From Ideonella sp. (GTDB lineage: Bacteria; Pseudomonadota; Gammaproteobacteria; Burkholderiales; Burkholderiaceae_C): 64,000 bases of DNA. Numbering within the stretch: position 1 is the stretch's first letter; each line of letters starts with the position of its first letter. This document shows positions 37,358 through 46,752 of this stretch, piece by piece. A model generated the notes under the pieces. It was given only the letters and a program-made list of their open reading frames with translations. It was not told the origin of the DNA and did not search any database. Position numbers and translations under genes: made by a program. Location: assembly GCF_016702655.1 (NCBI RefSeq), contig NZ_JADJDO010000038.1, forward strand, positions 84,143 to 148,142. Reading direction: 5' to 3'.

Positions 37358-38641
37358 CTAGCGCAACGAGCGAATGGCAGCGCGCCCTGCGAAGTGCGCC
37401 GACGGGCCCAGTTCGGCCTCGATCAACATCAGCCGGTTGTACTTGGCCATACGGTCCGAGCGGCACAGTGATCCGGTCTTGATCTGCGTCGCCGCCGTGC
37501 AGACGCTGAGGTCTGCGATGGTCGTGTCTTCGGTCTCGCCCGAGCGGTTCGAGACCTCGCTCGCAAAGGCCGCCCGCTTGGCCATCGCGATGGCGGCCAG
37601 CGTCTCGGTCAGCGTGCCGATCTGGTTCGGCTTGATCAGGATCGAGTTGCCGGCGCCTCGCGCGATGCCTTGCTGCAGGATCTCGGTGTTCGTGACGAAC
37701 AGGTCGTCGCCGACGAGTTGGACACGAGCGCCCAGCCGGGCGGTGAGCAGTTCCCAACCGTCCCAGTCGTCTTCGGCCATGCCGTCCTCGATGGTGACGA
37801 TCGGATAGGCATCGACCCAACGCGCCAGGTAGTCCACGAACTGCGCCGAGTCGAAGCGCTTGCCTTCAGAGGCCAGCTCGTAGTGGCCGCTCTTGTGGAA
37901 CTCCGAGCTGGCCACGTCCAGCCCGAGGGCGATGTCGCCGCCAGGCCTGAACCCCGCCTGTTCGATCGCGGCCAGAATGACTTCGATCGCGGCCTCGTTG
38001 GACGGCAGGTCAGGGGCGAAACCGCCTTCATCGCCGACCGCAGTGGACAGGCGGCGGCTCTTGAGCAGCGCCTTCAGCGAATGGAAGACTTCCACGCCCC
38101 AGCGCATGGCTTCGGAGAAGCGCGATGCACCCACCGGCAGGATCATGAACTCCTGCATATCGACGTTGTTGTCGGCGTGCGCCCCGCCATTGATGATGTT
38201 CATCATCGGCAGCGGCAGGCGAGGCTCCCGACCATTGCCGAGGTGCCGGTACAGCGGCGCTCCCGCCGACGCCGCGGCGGCCTTGGCCTTTGCCAGCGAA
38301 ACCGCGAGGATCGCGTTGGCCCCCAGTCGCGACTTGGTCGGCGTGCCGTCCAGATCGATCATCCGCCGGTCCAGCGCCGCCTGATCTTCGGCGGGCTGCC
38401 CGAGCAGCGCCTGCCTCAGCTCGCCGTTGACGTGAGCCACGGCCTTCGTGACGCCCTTGCCCAGGTAGCGCCGCGGATCGCCGTCGCGCAGTTCCAGGGC
38501 CTCTCGCGAGCCGGTGGAAGCGCCCGAAGGCGATGCCGCGAAGCCGCTGGCACCGTCGGACAGCAGCACCTCGGCAGCGACGGTGGGATTGCCGCGCGAG
38601 TCGAGGATCTCGAAACCGCGGACGTGTTGGATGGCTGCCAT
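37358..38641 (-). CDS. eno: Enolase in the tartrate/glycerate operon
   Basis: Dehydrates 2-phosphoglycerate to PEP. 427 residues with GFEILDSRGNPTVAAEV, GASTGSREALELRD, the Mg-binding TIEDGMAEDDWDGW and LLIKPNQIGTLTETL (read here as ILIKPNQIGTLTETL). A normal-length enolase, but encoded in a catabolic operon after pyruvate kinase rather than beside pyrG/kdsA, so probably a dedicated second copy. A 7-bp hairpin (GTTGCGC/GCGCAAC, 37351-37367) spans its stop codon. Confidence 0.95.
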   Translation of the reverse strand: MAAIQHVRGFEILDSRGNPTVAAEVLLSDGASGFAASPSGASTGSREALELRDGDPRRYLGKGVTKAVAHVNGELRQALLGQPAEDQAALDRRMIDLDGTPTKSRLGANAILAVSLAKAKAAAASAGAPLYRHLGNGREPRLPLPMMNIINGGAHADNNVDMQEFMILPVGASRFSEAMRWGVEVFHSLKALLKSRRLSTAVGDEGGFAPDLPSNEAAIEVILAAIEQAGFRPGGDIALGLDVASSEFHKSGHYELASEGKRFDSAQFVDYLARWVDAYPIVTIEDGMAEDDWDGWELLTARLGARVQLVGDDLFVTNTEILQQGIARGAGNSILIKPNQIGTLTETLAAIAMAKRAAFASEVSNRSGETEDTTIADLSVCTAATQIKTGSLCRSDRMAKYNRLMLIEAELGPSAHFAGRAAIRSLR

Positions 38642-38648
38642 GGTGACC

Positions 38649-40067
38649 TCAGTCGATCTGCGCGATGCGCAGCAGGTTGGTGGAGCCCGGCGTGCCGAAG
38701 GGCATGCCGGCGGCTATGACGATGGTCTGGCCCGATTGCGCAAACTGCAGCTTCGCGGCGGTCTCGACGGCGCGTGCGGTCATGGCGTCGACGTTGTCCA
38801 CGTCGTTGCAGACGACCGGGCTGACGCCCCACACCAGCGCCAGCCGCCGGGCGGTCTCGCGCCTGGGCGTCATGCCGATGATCGGCGCGCGGGGCCGCTC
38901 GCGCGCCATGCGCAAGGCCGACGAGCCGGAACTGGTGTAGGCCACCATCGCGGCCACATCCAGCAGCCCGGCCACCGAACGCGCCGCCCAGCCGATCGCA
39001 TCGGCGGTTTTCGCGGTCGGTTGGGTGTGTGACGCATCGATCGCGTCGCGGTAGTGCGGATCGACCTCGGTCCGGGCAATGATGCGGTCCATCATCGCCA
39101 CCGACTCGACCGGGAACTTGCCCGAGGCCGACTCGGCCGACAGCATCACCGCGTCGGCGCCGTCGTAGATCGCGGTGGCCACGTCCGAGGCTTCGGCGCG
39201 TGTCGGCACCGGGGCGCCGACCATCGACTCCAACATCTGCGTCGCAACGATCACCGGCTTGCCGAGCCTGCGGCAGGCGCGGACGATGCGCTTCTGGATG
39301 GCCGGCACGGCTTCGGCCGGCATTTCGACACCGAGGTCGCCGCGCGCCACCATCACCGCGTCGGTCACGGCCAGGATCTCATCGAGGCATTCGATCGCCG
39401 CAGGCTTCTCCAGCTTGGCGACGATGCCGGCGCGGCCCTGGATGATCGCCTGGGCCTCGATGATGTCTGCCGCGCGCTGCACGAAGGACAGCGCGACCCA
39501 GTCGATGCCCAGGCTCAGGCCGAAGTCGAGATCAGCCCGGTCCTTGTCCGTCATCGCCGACAGCGGCAGCACGACACCCGGCACGTTGACACCCTTGCGA
39601 TCAGACAGCATGCCGCCGTTGACGACGCGCGTGTCGGCAAAGTTGGGTCCCGAGTTTTCGACCTTCAGCCGAAGCCGCCCGTCGTCGAGCAGCAGCTCGG
39701 CACCCGGCTTCAGCGCGGCGAAGATCTCCGGGTGCGGCAGCGGCGCGCGAGTGGCATCACCGGGCTTCGAGCGGTCGAGATCGAGCCGGAACGATGCACC
39801 TACGACCAGCTTCACCGGACCATTGGCGAAGGTGCCGACACGCAGCTTCGGTCCCTGCAGGTCGAGCAGCACGCCGATCGGGCGACCGATGTCGGCCTCG
39901 ATCGAGCGGATCAGCGCCAGCCGCTGCTGGTGATCCGCGTGCGTGCCGTGGCTGAAGTTCAGGCGGAAGACATCGGCACCGGCGCGCACCAGCGCCTCGA
40001 TGGTGGCGCGGTCGGCACTCGCGGGGCCGAGCGTGGCGACGATCTTGGCGTTGCAGGGCAGTGGCAT
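38649..40067 (-). CDS. pyk: Pyruvate kinase (TtuE-like)
   Basis: Converts PEP and ADP to pyruvate and ATP. 472 residues with KIVATLGPASADRATIEALV, LRLNFSHGTHADH-type active-site loop, MVARGDLGVEMPAEAVP and ATQMLESM. Position between glycerate kinase and enolase matches the role of ttuE in Agrobacterium tartrate operons. 7 bp upstream of eno, 3 bp downstream of glycerate kinase. Confidence 0.95.
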   Translation of the reverse strand: MPLPCNAKIVATLGPASADRATIEALVRAGADVFRLNFSHGTHADHQQRLALIRSIEADIGRPIGVLLDLQGPKLRVGTFANGPVKLVVGASFRLDLDRSKPGDATRAPLPHPEIFAALKPGAELLLDDGRLRLKVENSGPNFADTRVVNGGMLSDRKGVNVPGVVLPLSAMTDKDRADLDFGLSLGIDWVALSFVQRAADIIEAQAIIQGRAGIVAKLEKPAAIECLDEILAVTDAVMVARGDLGVEMPAEAVPAIQKRIVRACRRLGKPVIVATQMLESMVGAPVPTRAEASDVATAIYDGADAVMLSAESASGKFPVESVAMMDRIIARTEVDPHYRDAIDASHTQPTAKTADAIGWAARSVAGLLDVAAMVAYTSSGSSALRMARERPRAPIIGMTPRRETARRLALVWGVSPVVCNDVDNVDAMTARAVETAAKLQFAQSGQTIVIAAGMPFGTPGSTNLLRIAQID

Positions 40068-40070
40068 GGG

Positions 40071-41354
40071 TCAGGCTCCGATGGAAGGGCCATCGATGAC
40101 GATGGCCCGGAAGTCGTTCACGTTGGTCAGGGTCGGGCCAGTGACCACCGAGTCGCTGAGCGCCTCGAAGAAGCCGTGCCCGTCGTTGTCGTCCAGACGC
40201 TCTCGCGGTCGTAGGCCCTGCGCCCAGGCGCGGATCAGCGTGTCCGGTGCCAGCAGCGCGCCGGCGATCTCTTCCTGGCCGTCGACGCCATCGGTGTCAC
40301 CGGCCAGCGCATGCACGCCGGGCTCGCTGTTCAGCGCGACCGCCAGCGACAGCAGGAACTCGACGTTGCGACCACCCCGCCCTTGGCCGCGCACAGTGAC
40401 CGCGGTTTCGCCGCCGGACAACAGCACGCAGGGCGCCTTGAAGGGCTGGTTGTGTCGCGCCACCTGCAGCGTGATGCCGGCCAGCGTCTTGGCGACATCG
40501 CGGGCCTCGCCCTCGATCGCGTCGCCGAGGATGTGGGGTGTGAGGCCGACATCCCGCGCCACGGCGGCCGCCGCTTCCAGGGCCCTCTGCGGTGTGGCGA
40601 TGAAGCGGGTTTCGATCGGCGGCAGCCGCGGGTCGCCGGGTTTCAGCGTTTCGCCTTCGCCGCTTTGCAGCAGATCGAGTGCGCGCGGCGGCACCTGGAT
40701 GGCGTAGCGACGCAGGATGTCCAGCGCGTCGTGGCAGCTGCTCGGGTCCGGAACCGTCGGCCCGGAGGCGATGTCGATCGGGTCGTCGCCCGGTACGTCG
40801 GACAGCAGCAGATTGAGCACCCGCGCCGGATGGCAGGCCGCGGCCAGCCGGCCGCCCTTGATGGCCGACAGGTGGCGGCGCACACAGTTCATTTCGCCGA
40901 TGCTGGCGCCGCTGACCAGCAAGGCGCGGTTGATGTCCTGCTTGTCGGCAAGGGTGAGGCCAGGCAGCGCCAGGGGCAGCAGCGATGAGCCTCCGCCCGA
41001 GATCAGACACAGCACCAGGTCGTCGGCTGTCAGCCCTTGCACGAGCTGTAGCAGGCGCAGGGCGGCTTGCTCGCCGGCCGCATCAGGGACCGGATGCGCG
41101 GCTTCGACGATCTCGATGCGCCGGCAAGGCACGGCGTAGCCGTAGCGCGTGACGACCAGCCCGGACAGCGGGCCTGGCCAGTGGTCCTCGACCGCCTTGG
41201 CCATCGCGGCCGATGCCTTGCCGGCGCCGATCACCACCAGCCGGCCCTTCGGCGCGGCCGGCAGGTGCCGCGGCACGCACAGCGCGGGTTGCGCGGCGGC
41301 AATCGCCGCGTCGAACATGGCGCGCAACAGGGCTCGGCGGTCGATGGGTTCCAC
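40071..41354 (-). CDS. ttuD: Glycerate 2-kinase, MOFRL family (TtuD)
   Basis: A 427-residue GckA/TtuD-type kinase that phosphorylates D-glycerate to 2-phosphoglycerate, exactly the enolase substrate. Motifs are VVIGAGKASAAMAKAVE, LCLISGGGSSLLPLAL, and the MOFRL region LLSGGETAVTVRGQGRGGRN with ALAGDTDGVDG. Older annotations call this family hydroxypyruvate reductase. 97 bp after ttuC, with a small hairpin in the gap. Confidence 0.93.
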   Translation of the reverse strand: MEPIDRRALLRAMFDAAIAAAQPALCVPRHLPAAPKGRLVVIGAGKASAAMAKAVEDHWPGPLSGLVVTRYGYAVPCRRIEIVEAAHPVPDAAGEQAALRLLQLVQGLTADDLVLCLISGGGSSLLPLALPGLTLADKQDINRALLVSGASIGEMNCVRRHLSAIKGGRLAAACHPARVLNLLLSDVPGDDPIDIASGPTVPDPSSCHDALDILRRYAIQVPPRALDLLQSGEGETLKPGDPRLPPIETRFIATPQRALEAAAAVARDVGLTPHILGDAIEGEARDVAKTLAGITLQVARHNQPFKAPCVLLSGGETAVTVRGQGRGGRNVEFLLSLAVALNSEPGVHALAGDTDGVDGQEEIAGALLAPDTLIRAWAQGLRPRERLDDNDGHGFFEALSDSVVTGPTLTNVNDFRAIVIDGPSIGA

Positions 41355-41451
41355 GATGGCCTCGGCGTGCGGGTCGGCGCCGCGCAGGGCGCGGGCGCTC
41401 GGAACTTGGAGGGGAGCCCGGCGCCCGCAAAGGCGCGCCGGGTCGGGGCCG

Positions 41452-42540
41452 TCAGGCGGCCTTGCGCTGCGCGCTGGCGGCCAGCAGGCTGCACATCGCT
41501 TGCGTCACCTCGGCCGTGGTGGCCTTGCCGTCCAGATCGCGGGTGTGCAGCGCCGGGTTGGCCGTCACCTGTTCAATGGCTTGCATCACGCGCTTGGCCG
41601 CATCGCCCTCGCCAAGGTGCTCCAGCAGCATCACCACCGACCAGAAGGTGCCGACCGGATTGGCCAGGCCCTTGCCCATGATGTCGAAGGCCGAGCCGTG
41701 GATCGGTTCGAACATCGACGGGTAGCGGCGTTCGGGATCGATGTTGCCGGTCGGCGCGATGCCCAGGCTGCCGGCCAGCGCCGCGGCCAGGTCGCTCAGG
41801 ATGTCGGCGTGCAGGTTGGTCGCGACGATGGTGTCGAGGGTCTGCGGCTTGTTGATCATGCGCGCCGTTGACGCGTCGACAAGTTCCTTGTCCCAAGTCA
41901 CGTCCGGGAACTCCTTGCTGATCTGCAGCGCGATCTCGTCCCACATCACCATCGCGTGGCGCTGGGCGTTGCTCTTGGTGATCACGGTCAGCAGCTTGCG
42001 CGGGCGGCTCTGCGCCAGCTTGAAGGCGAAGCGCATGATGCGTTCGACGCCGGCGCGGGTCATCATCGACACGTCGGTGGCGGCTTCGATCGGGTGGCCC
42101 TGGTGCACACGCCCGCCCACGCCGGAGTATTCGCCTTCGCTGTTCTCGCGCACGATGACCCAGTTCAGGTCGTCGGGTGCGCAGCGCTTCAGCGGACCAT
42201 CGATGCCGGGCAGGATGCGCGTCGGGCGCACGTTGGCGTACTGGTCGAAGCCCTGGCAGATCTTCAGGCGCAGGCCCCACAATGTGATGTGGTCGGGGAT
42301 GTGCGGGTCGCCGGCCGAGCCGAACAGGATCGCGTCCTTGTTGCGGATGGCCTCCAGACCGTTGTCCGGCATCATCACGCCGTGCTCGCGGAAATAGTCG
42401 CCGCCCCAGTCGAAGTTCTCGAACTCGAAACGGAAGGATTTGCTGGTGGTGGCGAGGGCTTCCAGCACCTGCTGGCCGGCCGGGACGACTTCCTTGCCGA
42501 TGCCGTCTCCGGGAATGGTGGCGATTGCGTAGGTCTTCAT
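41452..42540 (-). CDS. ttuC: Tartrate dehydrogenase/decarboxylase TtuC
   Basis: An NAD- and metal-dependent beta-decarboxylating dehydrogenase of the isopropylmalate dehydrogenase family. 362 residues with YAIATIPGDGIGKEVVPAGQ, ENSEGEYSGVGGR, NLHADILSDLAAALAG and MFEPIHGSAFDIMGKG. TtuC-type enzymes act on tartrate and malate and can yield D-glycerate, which suits the next gene. First gene of the operon; a ribosome site CAGGAGACAAGCC precedes ATG, nearly identical to that of the Bug receptor gene. Confidence 0.93.
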   Translation of the reverse strand: MKTYAIATIPGDGIGKEVVPAGQQVLEALATTSKSFRFEFENFDWGGDYFREHGVMMPDNGLEAIRNKDAILFGSAGDPHIPDHITLWGLRLKICQGFDQYANVRPTRILPGIDGPLKRCAPDDLNWVIVRENSEGEYSGVGGRVHQGHPIEAATDVSMMTRAGVERIMRFAFKLAQSRPRKLLTVITKSNAQRHAMVMWDEIALQISKEFPDVTWDKELVDASTARMINKPQTLDTIVATNLHADILSDLAAALAGSLGIAPTGNIDPERRYPSMFEPIHGSAFDIMGKGLANPVGTFWSVVMLLEHLGEGDAAKRVMQAIEQVTANPALHTRDLDGKATTAEVTQAMCSLLAASAQRKAA

Positions 42541-42572
42541 GGCTTGTCTCCTGGTGGGTGGTCGATGTCGCT

Positions 42573-42578
42573 ACTGTA
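42573..42578 (-). promoter_or_regulatory. -10 box of the ttuC promoter
   Basis: CCTACAGT on the minus strand, 32 nt before the ttuC ATG; same sequence and same distance to the upstream motif as at the Bug-receptor gene. Confidence 0.5.
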
Positions 42579-42610
42579 GGCAGTGGACGCATAGCATGAA
42601 CGCCGCTAAA

Positions 42611-42639
42611 GTGAAGCCATCGTTTACCTGAACTTAACA
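42611..42639 (+). promoter_or_regulatory. Putative LysR operator between ttuC and lysR
   Basis: 29-nt motif shared with 37296-37324. Its near edge is 33 nt from the ttuC -10 box, placing it around -45 to -73, the usual LysR recognition site position, and it lies just before the divergent lysR start. Confidence 0.6.
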
Positions 42640-42650
42640 ATCGAGCGCCG

Positions 42651-43579
42651 ATGACCCACGCTGTCCAGCCGGCCGACCTGAGCTTCTTCTCCACGCTCGC
42701 CCGCGCCGGCAGCCTGAGCGCTGCGGCGCGCGAGCTGGGTGTCACGACGCCGGCCGTGAGCAAGCATCTGGCGCTGATGGAATCACGCGTTGGTGTGTCT
42801 CTGGTGGTGCGGACGACGCGGCGCATGAGCCTGACGCCGGAAGGCGAGCTGTACCTGGAGCATGCCCGCCGCATCCTCGGCGAAATCGACGACATGGAGC
42901 AACTGCTCGGTGTGTCGAAGGCCATGCCCAAGGGTCTGCTCAGGGTCAACGCGACGCTCGGCTTCGGGCGCAGCCATGTGTCGCCGCTGATCTCGAAGTT
43001 CGTGCGCAAGCACCCTCAGGTGGAAGTGCAACTGCAGCTGTCGGTCAACCCGCCGCCGCTGACCGAGGACTCCTTCGATGTCTGCATCCGCTTTGGCGCG
43101 CCGCCGGATGCCCGCGTGATCGCCAGGTACATCGCGCCGAACCGCAGGCTGCTGTGCGCCGCGCCGGCCTATCTGGCCAGGCACGGCATGCCCAGGGTGC
43201 CGAACGACCTGACGCGGCACAACTGCATCGGCATCCGCCAGGGCGAAGAAGCTTACGGCGTGTGGCGCCTGGCCAGTGGTCGTGGCAAGAACGCAACCAC
43301 CGAGGCCGTCAAGACCCGGGCAACCTGAGCACCAACGACGGAGAGATCGCCGTCAACTGGGCACTCGATGGGCATGGCATCCTGATGCGGGCCGAGTGGG
43401 ATATCGAGCGCTACCTGCGCAATGGACGCCTGGTGCAGGTGTTGCCCCAATACTTCACACCCGATGCGGACATCCACGCGGTCTATCCGCAACGGCATCA
43501 GTTGGCGGCACGGGTGCGCGCCTTCGTGGACTTCGTGGCGGCGTCGTTGAATCAGCGGGCGTCGGCGGGCAACCCATAG
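42651..43579 (+). pseudogene. LysR-family regulator of the tartrate operon, one frameshift
   Basis: The N-terminal half (from ATG 42651) has a typical LysR HTH, FSTLARAGSLSAAARELGVT then TPAVSKHLALMESRVGVSLV, and effector domain start LLRVNATLGFGRSHVSPLIS. At about 43312-43320 one base is missing: the frame reads VKTRAT-stop, while the next frame continues NLSTNDGEIAVNWALDGHGI to a normal LysR end at 43579. Joined, the protein would be about 309 residues. This may be a sequencing indel or a real recent inactivation. Divergent from ttuC, hence probably its regulator. Confidence 0.8.
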
Positions 43580-43932
43580 CCAGGCGCGCGACAGCACATT
43601 GCGAAAATGGGCATGATCACGGAACACGCAAAGGATCCAGATTGAGACCCCGTATTGGCGGACCAGGCGGCGCTGCATGTTGCGGCAGCAGCTGGGCTGA
43701 CAATGTCGGATGGCCACATAGGAGTCAGTCGCGGGCACCCGCTTGTGGCCGTCAGCGTGAGTAGGTCAACGAACGGCGAACGACAGCAACGGCTGCATTG
43801 CTGTCGTCGATCACCCCGAGTTGAATGACAGCGACGCGTCGAACAGCGCCCCAGGGCCGCTGGCCAGGGCGCCGACCTTCCGTCCAATACAGAACGCCGC
43901 CCGCAGGCGGCGCTCTTCGACGGCGAACGGCC
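43580..43932. other. Intergenic stretch with a terminator hairpin, no gene seen
   Basis: About 350 bp between the lysR end and a small exported protein. I find no credible gene in any frame; the only structure is the hairpin at 43893-43914. Confidence 0.5.
43893..43914 (-). terminator. Hairpin downstream of the small exported protein gene
   Basis: AACGCCGCC and GGCGGCGCT pair around CGCA; on the minus strand it follows the gene end at 43933 by 18 nt and is trailed by TCTGTATT. Confidence 0.5.
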
Positions 43933-44178
43933 TCAACTCACGTTCAGGATCTTCATCGCCTTGGCCAGCGTGTCGACCGCCTCTTGATGCTTTCCGGCCT
44001 TGTGGAACCCCTCGCCTTCGGCGCGCAGTTTCTTCACATCGGCCATCTGCTCGGCGGTGAGACTCGGGTTCTTGGCCAGTGCCTCGTCGATCTTCTTCAT
44101 GTCGGCGGGGCAATGAAACGCGAGCGCGGCGCTCGAGGCCAGCAGCGCGCCGGCGGCGAGGATCAAACGTAGCTTCAT
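43933..44178 (-). CDS. Small exported helical protein of unknown function
   Basis: An 81-residue protein with signal peptide (LILAAGALLASSAALAF) and a short helical mature part, CPADMKKIDEALAKNPSLTA to QEAVDTLAKAMKILNVS, with TPR-like spacing. ATG 44178 has AGGAG 7 nt upstream. Similar small periplasmic proteins are frequent in Burkholderiales; role unknown. Confidence 0.75.
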   Translation of the reverse strand: MKLRLILAAGALLASSAALAFHCPADMKKIDEALAKNPSLTAEQMADVKKLRAEGEGFHKAGKHQEAVDTLAKAMKILNVS

Positions 44179-44273
44179 GCTGATCTCCTGGTTGATCGGG
44201 ACCACCGGGATACGATCCCGCGCCGCAGTCTATTCCCGCCGGGAAGGTGCGGATCGAGATCGCCCCGGTCGCG

Positions 44274-46736
44274 TCATGGTCGAACCACCGCCGCAACGGC
44301 ATACAAGACCAGCGCGGCGACGACCACCGCCGCGAACCCGACATGGATCGCGAGCAGCGTGGCAAGCACCGCGCCGATCACCGAAGCGCAGCCGTTGATG
44401 CTCCAGGCCCAGGCGACGAGCCCGGCGTCGCGCGCCTCCACCCGCGCCAGTCCGAGGGGGAAGGGCATGCCCATGAAGAACGCCAGCGGGGCGATGAGGG
44501 TGACCGAGACCGCGATCCGCGCCGCGTCGGGCAGCCCCATCGCGTGCTCGAAGAGCCAGGCGAGCAAGCTCAGGCTGAGGGCGGCCGACACTGCGATGGC
44601 CAACGCCACCGCGGCCAGCGGGTTGCGAAGCCTGGTCGCGGCCGCATCGTGCAATCGCCTGGAGAGGCGACTGCCGACGCCGGCAAAGAGCAGGAAGGCG
44701 AACAGCACCACCGCCACCGCATACAGCGGGTGGCTCAGGAAGAGGACGAACTTCTGGATGAACGCGATCTCGACGAACATGAAGGCCAGGCCGATCGCGC
44801 TGAAGTAGGCGAGCAGCCGGCCCCGCAACCCTGCCGGCTGCCCGCGCCGGCCTGCGCCGGCCCATGTGATCCAGGCCGCAGGCGCTGCGATGAGGAGCAG
44901 GCTTGCAAGCACCGCCTGGGCGAGCGTCGCCACGAGCACCGGGTAGCCCCACTCCAGCAGCGGCAGCCCGCCCTGCTCCTTGAGCGACAGCAGCTCGCGC
45001 AGGGAGCTCCACTTGAAGAAGTGGAAGAAGTGAGGGCTGTCGTCGCTCGCCGGGGCGACATTGAACTTGTAGTTCTGCACGAACTCGTCGCGGCCCGGGC
45101 CCAGCAGCGCGGTCGCGGCGTCGAACAGGTCCGGGCGTTCGACCACGTTGTAGCGGTTCGCTTCTTGCGCGCGCATGCCGGCGTAGAACGCCACGTCGAA
45201 CGAGCGCTCGGCGCAGAAGGCCTTGATCGCGCCGATGTCCGCGGCGTCGAAGGCGCCGTTCTTGACCAGCAGCGTATTTGTCTGCCAGCTTCGAACCATC
45301 GCGAGCCGGGATCCGGGGTCGGCCACGCCCGAGCGCTGCAGGGCCGCCACGGCGGCGCCGAAGAGCTTGAGCGCATCGCGCGGCGGCAGCGTGACCCAGC
45401 GCGTGATCGCGAGCAGGCCGCCCTCGCGCAAGTGGCGCAGATCGTCGTGCAGCGCTTCGATCGTGTAGAGGTAGTTCTCCGACAGCGCGTACAGGCCGGC
45501 CGAGGAGGCGCTGAACGAATCGAGCAACGCCACCTGGATCAGGTCGTAGCGTTGCGTGCTGGCGGCGACGAAGCCGCGCGCTTCGGCGATGTGCACGCGC
45601 ACCCGGCTCGCGGAAAGGCCGGCCGCATAGATGCCGCCCGAATAGTCCGCGTAGCGGCGCCGGACCAGATCGACGACCTGGGGGTTGAGCTCCACGGCGT
45701 CGATCTGCGCGGCGTCGTGATAGACGGCCTGCAGCACGTCGGCCCCGGCGCCTGCTCCCAGCACCAGCACGCGCGGGCGGCGCAGCAGGTGGTAGGGCAG
45801 TGCGGAAGTCATCTGATCGAGATGGGCGAGGGTGTCGCGCCGGCCGTCGAACCGGGTGAGCGCGCTCGGCCCTTCGCCGTCGATGAAGACGCCCAACTGG
45901 GGCGGCGGCTCGACCGACGCGTTCAGGCTCAGGCCGGGCGCGTGGCGCAGCGGCACCTGCGGGCTCTCGACCACGCTGACGAGTCCCAAGGGGCTGAAAC
46001 GCTCCTCCACCACCCGCGCGCCGGGGATGCGCAGAGTCTGCGAAAGCTCCTTGTACGGCGACATCGCGGGCGCGACCCACGCGCTCGGCACGAGCCCGAC
46101 GAGGCCGGCCATGGCGAGCATGGTCAACGCCGGCCAGCGCCGCGGGCCGCCGGATTGCAGCCACGCAACCGCCGCGGCGACCCATCCCGCGCCGCCGATC
46201 ACCTTCAATGCGTCGTGCGGCGCCAGTACGAACAGCATCGCGATGACGCCCAGGCATCCCGCCCCCGCGCCCAGGATGTCGAAGCTGTAGATGCGCGAGG
46301 GCATGCCCTGCCATCTCGAGAAGGTCATGCACACGCAGGCGCCGGCGCACAGGAAGGGCAGCGCCAGCAGCAGGTAGACCGCCAGCAGCCAGGCCGGCTG
46401 GCGCGGATCCCAGAGGATTTCGAGCGGATTGAACGGCACCCGCTGCGCGAGCGCGAAGCAGCCGATGGCGCTTACGCCGAAGGCCGCGGCAGCGGCGCAA
46501 AAAAGCGGGGCGAAACGCCGCTCGACCGCGCTGCGGGCCATCGTCACCAAGGCGCCGCCGGCGCCGTAGCCGAGCAGCGCGAGGCTGATGATCATGTACG
46601 CGAAGTGATACCACAGCACGATCGAGAACAGCCGCATCAGCAGGATCTCGTACGCCAGTGCGGCGGCCGAGATCAGCGCCACGGCGATCAGCGGCGGGCC
46701 AGGGCCCCCACCGGTTCGCACGCGGGTCGTGGCCAT
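44274..46736 (-). CDS. Membrane-embedded spermidine synthase-like protein
   Basis: An 820-residue polytopic protein: about six N-terminal helices (ALAYEILLMRLFSIVLWYHF onward), a central spermidine-synthase/methyltransferase Rossmann domain with RPRVLVLGAGAGADVLQAV and DAVELNPQVVDLVRR, then more helices (LAFMFVEIAFIQKFVLFL; GMPFPLGLARVE). Such fused transporter/spermidine-synthase proteins are widespread but uncharacterised; conserved aminopropyltransferase residues cannot be confirmed by eye. 16 bp after the exported methyltransferase gene. Confidence 0.8.
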   Translation of the reverse strand: MATTRVRTGGGPGPPLIAVALISAAALAYEILLMRLFSIVLWYHFAYMIISLALLGYGAGGALVTMARSAVERRFAPLFCAAAAAFGVSAIGCFALAQRVPFNPLEILWDPRQPAWLLAVYLLLALPFLCAGACVCMTFSRWQGMPSRIYSFDILGAGAGCLGVIAMLFVLAPHDALKVIGGAGWVAAAVAWLQSGGPRRWPALTMLAMAGLVGLVPSAWVAPAMSPYKELSQTLRIPGARVVEERFSPLGLVSVVESPQVPLRHAPGLSLNASVEPPPQLGVFIDGEGPSALTRFDGRRDTLAHLDQMTSALPYHLLRRPRVLVLGAGAGADVLQAVYHDAAQIDAVELNPQVVDLVRRRYADYSGGIYAAGLSASRVRVHIAEARGFVAASTQRYDLIQVALLDSFSASSAGLYALSENYLYTIEALHDDLRHLREGGLLAITRWVTLPPRDALKLFGAAVAALQRSGVADPGSRLAMVRSWQTNTLLVKNGAFDAADIGAIKAFCAERSFDVAFYAGMRAQEANRYNVVERPDLFDAATALLGPGRDEFVQNYKFNVAPASDDSPHFFHFFKWSSLRELLSLKEQGGLPLLEWGYPVLVATLAQAVLASLLLIAAPAAWITWAGAGRRGQPAGLRGRLLAYFSAIGLAFMFVEIAFIQKFVLFLSHPLYAVAVVLFAFLLFAGVGSRLSRRLHDAAATRLRNPLAAVALAIAVSAALSLSLLAWLFEHAMGLPDAARIAVSVTLIAPLAFFMGMPFPLGLARVEARDAGLVAWAWSINGCASVIGAVLATLLAIHVGFAAVVVAALVLYAVAAVVRP

Positions 46737-46752
46737 CGATGTCCGGCCCTGC

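Noticed and set aside
40071..41354. Hydroxypyruvate reductase
   Set aside because: The MOFRL family was formerly so named, but members are glycerate 2-kinases and the adjacent enolase and pyruvate kinase fit the kinase product.
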